18,892 bases of DNA from Methanosphaera sp. rholeuAM6 (GTDB taxonomy: Archaea; Methanobacteriota; Methanobacteria; Methanobacteriales; Methanobacteriaceae). This document shows positions 14,663-18,892 of the stretch, piece by piece (positions within the stretch are counted from its first letter, which is position 1; each line of letters begins with the position of its first letter). Location of the stretch: the NCBI GenBank assembly GCA_003266105.1, contig MVAA01000030.1, forward strand, positions 17,221-36,112, written 5' to 3'. The position numbers and the translations under genes are program-made. The notes beneath the pieces are model-generated. The model searched no databases. It saw only the letters and a program-made list of their open reading frames with translations, and was not told the origin of the DNA.

Positions 14663-16822
14663 TTAATCATTTTTAATAATATCCAAAATTTCCGGATATT
14701 TTTCAAACACATTCTTAATCTGAATATTAGCGCAATCATCCGAAATATTTTTATCAGACAATACAAATTCATTGGTCAAATTATATTCCCTAGCAGGATT
14801 AACGTATATCAATGAATTATCTGATTTATTTTTAGCAATTTTAATCTTCTTATTATTCAAAACAGCCATAGCCCATAACCATAGGTTATCACTATATTTA
14901 CATAAATCCAAGAATAATTCTTCATTTACGGCATCTTCATGTAATGATCTAGGCGGATATAATACACCACCCTCTCCTGAAATGAAATTTAAATAAGAAC
15001 CATTAAAGTCTTGACATGTTTTCCAGGAATTATAATCATCCACGTTACCTTCATTATCAAAAGATATTCTGCGAGCTTTCTGGCAAATAATCATATCTTC
15101 ATTTTTCTTGTAAGTATGATATAATATCTTTAACCAGTTTGAAGGATAATAAATGTCATCATCAGCAGTAACAATAATGTCATTAGGATATGATTTTAAT
15201 GTAGGTATAATCTTAGTAAATGATCTATAATCATCTGAAAATCTTAAGGATAAACCGTTTTGTTTAAGTTTTAAAACTTCTTTTGGTAAATCAATTTCAC
15301 CATTAGGGAACTGATCTTTACTTAACCATAACATTACCTTATCAGGTTTAAGCTCCTGATTAAGTAAGGAATATAAAGTATACTGTACCTCAGGAATACG
15401 TTCCGGAATACTTGTTAAGGAAACAATAATTCTAGGTTTTCTCTTACTTTTCCTGACACCCCTTTGACTAAAGGAATCTATCTTTTTATCCAATTCATAT
15501 TTATTAACATGTTTTAAGTCATCAAGATCATCGTTAATCTTAACATTTCCCTCGTTAATTCCTTTCGTTACAAAATATACTAAAGGATTTAAGTTGGATT
15601 CTAGTATAGATTTATTTGAATTTTTATATTCTGATGGATTGAAATCTTCCCGTGGACTTTTGTTTTCTTCATAACCTTTATAAATAAAATGTAATAAAGG
15701 ATCAATATCCAAATTATAATCATATTCTGATTTATAATAAGCCTCATCAAACAAATTCATTTCCTTAATTTTTTTATAGGCCAACAAGTTAACATAATTT
15801 TCATTTTTTAAATCATCAGAAATTTTATTAAATATTTCAACCTTGGTATTGTTCCTATTTTTGTCAATATGATTAATTAATTCTTCATTATTGCATTTAA
15901 TGGAGTCGTTAATTTTATTCAATAAATCATCCAGAATATTTTCATCAATAGTGGATGTTTTATCATTTAATTTATTAATCTCATCTTTGTTATTGCTTAT
16001 TAATTCTTTAATTTGATTAAGTTCATCTTCAGGTACATTAACTTGAATATCCTGACTTTGACCATTGATTTCATCAATAATTTTCTTAGTGACATTGCAT
16101 TGTTCTTCATTATTCTGATTAATTAAATCGGAAACTTGCTGATAGTTATTTTGAATCAAATCTCCTAAAGTGTCTAATTTTTCATTATTGTTTTCTATAT
16201 TGGAAAGATTATTATTTTGATGTGCAATCTGTTCAATAATTTTATTGCTTTCATTAATCTGATCTTCTTTAACATCGGAAATTAAATCAACTAGTTGTTT
16301 ATTATTGTTATTTATTAATTCCTTTAAACAATTCATATCCTCTTTGCTGTTAGATGAATTAACTGAATCTTCTTTTACTTCTTCTGTTTTATCTTTAAGA
16401 TTTTTTATACCCGTGTTAATATCTTTGTTAGATTCAATAATTTTAGACAGGTATTGTTGATTTATTTCCTTCTCAAAATTTAATTGAGATTTTAAATCTT
16501 CTAATGAATCATCATATGACTGTTTTAAGTTTATTATTTGATTTTTATACTCATTAATAAGATTTTTTAATTCATTTATTTCCTGAATATTTTTATTATT
16601 TACTTCATTAGCATTACTTAGTTCAACTTCTAAATCCTTTTGTTTAGAATTCGATTTATTGTCTAATAATGCTTTTAATCTATTTATTTCCTGTAAATTT
16701 TTATTATTTATATCATTTGCATGTTTTAAATCGGTTTTTAACTCTTCAATTTGAGTTTTATATAGATTATCTGTATCATTAGATTCTATTAGAGTATCAT
16801 TAAGTTTATCTAAAAATGACAT
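14663..16822 (-). CDS. Glycosyltransferase (GT-A type) with long N-terminal coiled coil
   Basis: Residues 464-719 form a GT-A glycosyltransferase: RIIVSLTSIPERI at the start, KPDKVMLWLS, and VTADDDIYYP (551-560), whose Asp triplet is the metal/nucleotide-sugar DxD site. This type is typical of capsule or surface polysaccharide transferases. Ahead of it are two short modules (about 355-398 and 398-426) of the type D-PLLHFIYKGYEENKSPREDF, which occur beside polysaccharide transferases in bacteria. The first 340 residues are an Asn/Lys/Glu-rich coiled coil with internal repeats, for example NNKNLQEINRLKALL and NNKNIQEINELKNLI, 36 residues apart. It may oligomerise the enzyme or hold it to a machine. 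There is no signal peptide or membrane span. ATG 16822 has GGGAG about six bases upstream. Surface glycan assembly is the likely role; the sugar is unknown. Methionine aminopeptidase follows after 18 bases. Confidence 0.87.
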   Translation of the reverse strand: MSFLDKLNDTLIESNDTDNLYKTQIEELKTDLKHANDINNKNLQEINRLKALLDNKSNSKQKDLEVELSNANEVNNKNIQEINELKNLINEYKNQIINLKQSYDDSLEDLKSQLNFEKEINQQYLSKIIESNKDINTGIKNLKDKTEEVKEDSVNSSNSKEDMNCLKELINNNNKQLVDLISDVKEDQINESNKIIEQIAHQNNNLSNIENNNEKLDTLGDLIQNNYQQVSDLINQNNEEQCNVTKKIIDEINGQSQDIQVNVPEDELNQIKELISNNKDEINKLNDKTSTIDENILDDLLNKINDSIKCNNEELINHIDKNRNNTKVEIFNKISDDLKNENYVNLLAYKKIKEMNLFDEAYYKSEYDYNLDIDPLLHFIYKGYEENKSPREDFNPSEYKNSNKSILESNLNPLVYFVTKGINEGNVKINDDLDDLKHVNKYELDKKIDSFSQRGVRKSKRKPRIIVSLTSIPERIPEVQYTLYSLLNQELKPDKVMLWLSKDQFPNGEIDLPKEVLKLKQNGLSLRFSDDYRSFTKIIPTLKSYPNDIIVTADDDIYYPSNWLKILYHTYKKNEDMIICQKARRISFDNEGNVDDYNSWKTCQDFNGSYLNFISGEGGVLYPPRSLHEDAVNEELFLDLCKYSDNLWLWAMAVLNNKKIKIAKNKSDNSLIYVNPAREYNLTNEFVLSDKNISDDCANIQIKNVFEKYPEILDIIKND
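16550..16720 (-). repeat. Coding repeat in the coiled coil (108-base period)
   Basis: Bases 16658-16720 and 16550-16612 encode nearly the same 21 residues (residues 35-55 and 71-91, centred on NNKN(L/I)QEIN), 36 residues apart. DNA identity is also high, for example TTTATTTCCTG followed by TTTTTATTATTTA in both copies, so the duplication looks recent or gene-converted. Confidence 0.7.
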
Positions 16823-17167
16823 TTTATTCTCCCATAAACTGTTAAGATTTTAAAAATAATTATTTCTATCAAATATCTCTAAATTATATTATATATCTTA
16901 TACTTAAAATAGATTAAACAGTTAATCATCTTCAAGGATAGGTTAATTTAATACTTTTTTGTGTTGTATAATGGATTTGAAAAGTAATTTATTAAATATA
17001 GACCATAACATAATTATTCAGATTATACCCTGTTCTAATTGCTCTTTATTAATTAAAATAGAGGTATTATGAAAGTATAGCTTTAAATAATAAATCAAAA
17101 ATAGAAAAATTTAAAAAAAATGGTTAAAACATAGATTATCATTTGAATTAAGAAAAATAACTTGTTT
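16823..17167. other. Intergenic stretch with a weak 33-codon ORF
   Basis: This AT-rich gap separates two minus-strand genes and should contain the promoter of the glycosyltransferase near its left end. A plus-strand ORF at 16971-17072 (33 residues, MDLKSNLLNIDHN... with a CSNC pair) has no good ribosome binding site and no recognisable family. I see nothing else. Confidence 0.4.
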
Positions 17168-17590
17168 TTAGGCTAAATCATCAATAATTTTAAAGAATTC
17201 ATTATATTCTGCAAAAATATCCTGTAAATCGGAAACTTCCATAACTTCAATTTTAATGATATACGCTTCATCTGAAAACTCTGTAGTAATACATTTAAAT
17301 TCAGAGCTAAAATTATTTTCTATAATATCCCTTATTTCATTATATTTATTTTCTCTAAGATTATACATTCTATGATGTTTAAATACATCCATAGCATGTA
17401 ATATTCCCTTATTATACATTCCAGTACAATGAGAAATTGAAATTTCTGTGTCTAAATAATATGGAGCATCAATTTTATCTGATCTTATTTCACAATTAAT
17501 TTTACACATTATATGGTCATCTTGGACATTATCTATGATGTATTTGAGAGTTTCAAATTGTTTTAAATTTACTTTGTTAAATAATTCCAT
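17168..17590 (-). CDS. Uncharacterised 140-residue acidic protein
   Basis: No family is recognised. The start ATG 17590 has GGTG seven bases upstream. The protein begins with a helix (FNKVNLKQFETLKYIIDNV). It continues with beta-like strands (DHIMCKINCEIRSDKIDAPYYL, DTEISISHCTG), a His-containing helix (ILHAMDVFKHHRMYNL), further strands (FKCITTEFSDEAYIIKIEVMEVS) and an acidic helix at the C-terminus (DLQDIFAEYNEFFKIIDDLA). There is no signal peptide or membrane span, so it is probably cytoplasmic. The mixed alpha/beta plan with acidic ends is compatible with a small sensor or interaction protein, which is a guess. It stands alone, with long gaps on both sides, in a region of orphan genes. 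Confidence 0.65.
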   Translation of the reverse strand: MELFNKVNLKQFETLKYIIDNVQDDHIMCKINCEIRSDKIDAPYYLDTEISISHCTGMYNKGILHAMDVFKHHRMYNLRENKYNEIRDIIENNFSSEFKCITTEFSDEAYIIKIEVMEVSDLQDIFAEYNEFFKIIDDLA

Positions 17591-18248
17591 TTATTACACC
17601 CATTAATATGTATATTTAAAACAGTATTTAATTATGGAGTTACATTATGTTATTATAAAAGTATTTGGAAAAAAAAGAATTGGTTTTATAGATCCTCCAG
17701 TACGGTAAGTCTATTTAGTTAAGATATGTGTTATAGATCTTTCTTTGATTGATAAGCCTATATACATCATTCTTAAGTTCTTGATTAAAGGTTGTTTTTT
17801 AGTTAATATAAAGATTATCCGAAGGTATCTGATAATTATTAGGGGGTATTGATAAGAAATAGAGGGGGTAATGAGAAGTAATCAAAGGGGAATTGAGAAG
17901 TAACCTGTCCCCAGTTGATAAGTATATGACAAAATATGTAAATAAAATTCAATAATGGAATACTTTATAGAAACATTTATATACTAATTAATCCAAATAG
18001 TTATTTACAATATTGATAAAAAAAATATTGTGAAAAGATTAGTAAAACTTGAATGGATAACCTTTAAGACAATTATAATAATTATATATAGAAGATTAAC
18101 CTCTATAAATTATTTAAAAATCTTAGGAAATGATGATAAATCTAGAAATATTCTATAATTATGGTATAAATTTATTATTTTCTAGTTTAGTATTATTCCA
18201 TTCATTATTTTCTTCTTTTCAGGGAAAGTGTTTAGGAGGAAAATATTA
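17591..18248. other. Long intergenic stretch with a G-rich tandem repeat and possible coding relic
   Basis: No intact gene of ordinary size is present. At 17711-17881 the minus strand has a 56-codon frame without a start at its head (it contains RMMYIGLSIKERSITHILTK), and the same frame continues past the stop as TYRTGGSIKP. This could be the remains of a gene or chance. At 17841-17924 lies a G-rich tandem repeat. The right part is plain AT-rich DNA with the promoter and AGGAGGA of the gene at 18249. Confidence 0.45.
17841..17924. repeat. Three to four imperfect G-rich repeats of 22-23 bases
   Basis: Units start at 17841 (AGGGGGTATTGATAAG), 17863 (AGGGGGTAATGAGAAGTA) and 17886 (AGGGGAATTGAGAAGTA). 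A fourth, with Cs in place of Gs, starts at 17909 (CCCCAGTTGATAAGTA). GGGGA (17887-17891) can pair with TCCCC (17908-17912). The period is near two helical turns, as in protein-binding arrays, and the G runs stand out from the AT-rich surroundings. Confidence 0.6.
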
Positions 18249-18689
18249 ATGCTAATAATTAATTTAGATACAATTGATAAACAGTTAATTGATAGTTATA
18301 AGTTAATTAAAAATACGAGCAAGATTATTAATAAAAAGGGAGAAACCAAGGAATATATATCATATAATTGTAGTTTTCCGTATTCTTTTGTGGAAATGTA
18401 TGATAATCCTAACAGCATTTATTTCTATAAATGCAATAATAAATCTTTTATCACAAATTATAGGCCATCGAATCAGTTCAAATCTCAAAAAGTTAAATTA
18501 CAAGATAGAAAATCATCTAATCACAATTCTGATTCCAATAATAATAGAACATGGGCTAAATTAATGACAGTGCCTAAAAGAATAATGGGAAATGTTGGCA
18601 ATTACAAAGAATTAACCTATGTTTTACATATAAACCAAAAAGATTATGTTAGTGGAAAAGATGCGTTGTTAGAAGTTTATTTAACATGA
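18249..18689 (+). CDS. Uncharacterised 146-residue basic protein
   Basis: No family is recognised. The open frame extends to a GTG at 18228, but AGGAGGA (18234-18240) lies eight bases before ATG 18249, so that ATG is the start. The protein opens with MLIINLDTIDKQLIDSYKLI and has a strand-rich middle (YISYNCSFPYSFVEMYDNP, SIYFYKCNNKSFITNYRPS) with two cysteines. A low-complexity Ser/Asn/Asp linker follows (NHNSDSNNN), and the end is KELTYVLHINQKDYVSGKDALLEVYL. The middle and end look like a beta-rich fold. There is no signal peptide or membrane span. It stands alone beside the G-rich repeat and may belong to accessory DNA; a viral or plasmid origin is possible but unproven. Confidence 0.6.
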   Translation: MLIINLDTIDKQLIDSYKLIKNTSKIINKKGETKEYISYNCSFPYSFVEMYDNPNSIYFYKCNNKSFITNYRPSNQFKSQKVKLQDRKSSNHNSDSNNNRTWAKLMTVPKRIMGNVGNYKELTYVLHINQKDYVSGKDALLEVYLT

Positions 18690-18892
18690 ATTTGTATTCA
18701 GATCTCTTTTTCATGATTTTGTATTTTTTTATTTATTAATTAAGAAATACATATCTTAGAAACTCTTTTTAATAAAAAAATTATCTTAAATATTTGTCGG
18801 ATAAATCATAAAGATTTAAAAGTATGAAAAAATAAGTTAAAATGTACTTTGTAGCACACCCTCGTCTATAGAGTGTTGGCATAAATTGATTT
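18690..18892. other. Terminal non-coding stretch, cut by the window edge
   Basis: T runs at about 18706-18730 probably terminate the gene at 18249. The remaining DNA is AT-rich until about 18846, where a less AT-rich segment (GTAGCACACCCTCGTCTATA) begins and runs off the window. No gene or RNA could be assigned. Confidence 0.4.

Noticed and set aside
13667..16822. Glycosyltransferase plus methionine aminopeptidase as a new functional system
   Set aside because: An 18-base gap shows probable co-transcription only; the enzymes have unrelated known roles and nothing else links them.
17841..17924. G-rich repeat as a CRISPR array
   Set aside because: The units are imperfect and directly adjacent, without unique spacers, and no cas gene is in the window.
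18125..18180. AATGATGAT as a C box of a C/D guide RNA
   Set aside because: No D box (CTGA) lies at a suitable distance and there is no terminal stem.
18860..18885. CACACCCTC / GAGTGTTG as a hairpin or insertion-sequence terminal repeat
   Set aside because: Only CTC/GAG and a few further bases pair, with mismatches, and the partner end is not in the window.

Overview
The window reads as chromosomal DNA of a host-associated methanogenic archaeon of the order Methanobacteriales, most likely a Methanosphaera-like organism (inference). The DNA is very AT-rich, genes are short and closely packed, Shine-Dalgarno sites look like AGGTGA/GTGAT/GGAGG, and TATA-like boxes are frequent. The archaeal-type content includes a type 2 methionine aminopeptidase, a Ski2-like helicase of an archaea-specific family, a short-type CbiX chelatase, and an Ig-repeat surface protein ending in a cysteine peptidase-like domain. 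No rRNA, tRNA, CRISPR array or intact insertion sequence was seen.

Layout. 1-1692 is the 3' part of a large surface (adhesin-like) protein. 1693-2488 is a long AT-rich stretch with several inverted repeats, two of which present the same AATGGGGG loop, and one or two very small hydrophobic ORFs. 2489-3385 (minus) is a duplicated CbiX/CfbA-type chelatase with a 12-histidine run. 3786-6491 (plus) holds an aldo/keto reductase-ferredoxin fusion and a sodium:solute symporter. 6537-7156 (minus) is a translationally coupled pair, a 4HBT thioesterase and a small acidic protein. 7235-8140 (plus) is a TehA/SLAC1-like anion transporter. 8152-10653 (minus) is the helicase. 10878-13535 alternates small hypothetical genes with D-aminoacyl-tRNA deacylase and a HdeD-like membrane protein. 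13667-16822 (minus) pairs a glycosyltransferase carrying a long coiled coil with methionine aminopeptidase. 17168-18689 holds two unrecognised small proteins around a 658-base gap with a G-rich tandem repeat.

How it fits together. Most of the window is single genes or pairs with household roles: tetrapyrrole metal insertion (coenzyme F430 or cobamide supply), proofreading of D-aminoacyl-tRNA, N-terminal methionine removal, nucleic acid remodelling and transport. The ends are accessory in character: a surface protein at the left, and a polysaccharide-type glycosyltransferase plus orphan genes at the right. No complete new defence or mobile system is evident. The least explained parts are the two same-loop hairpins at 2020-2210, the G-rich repeat at 17841-17924, and the His-run chelatase.
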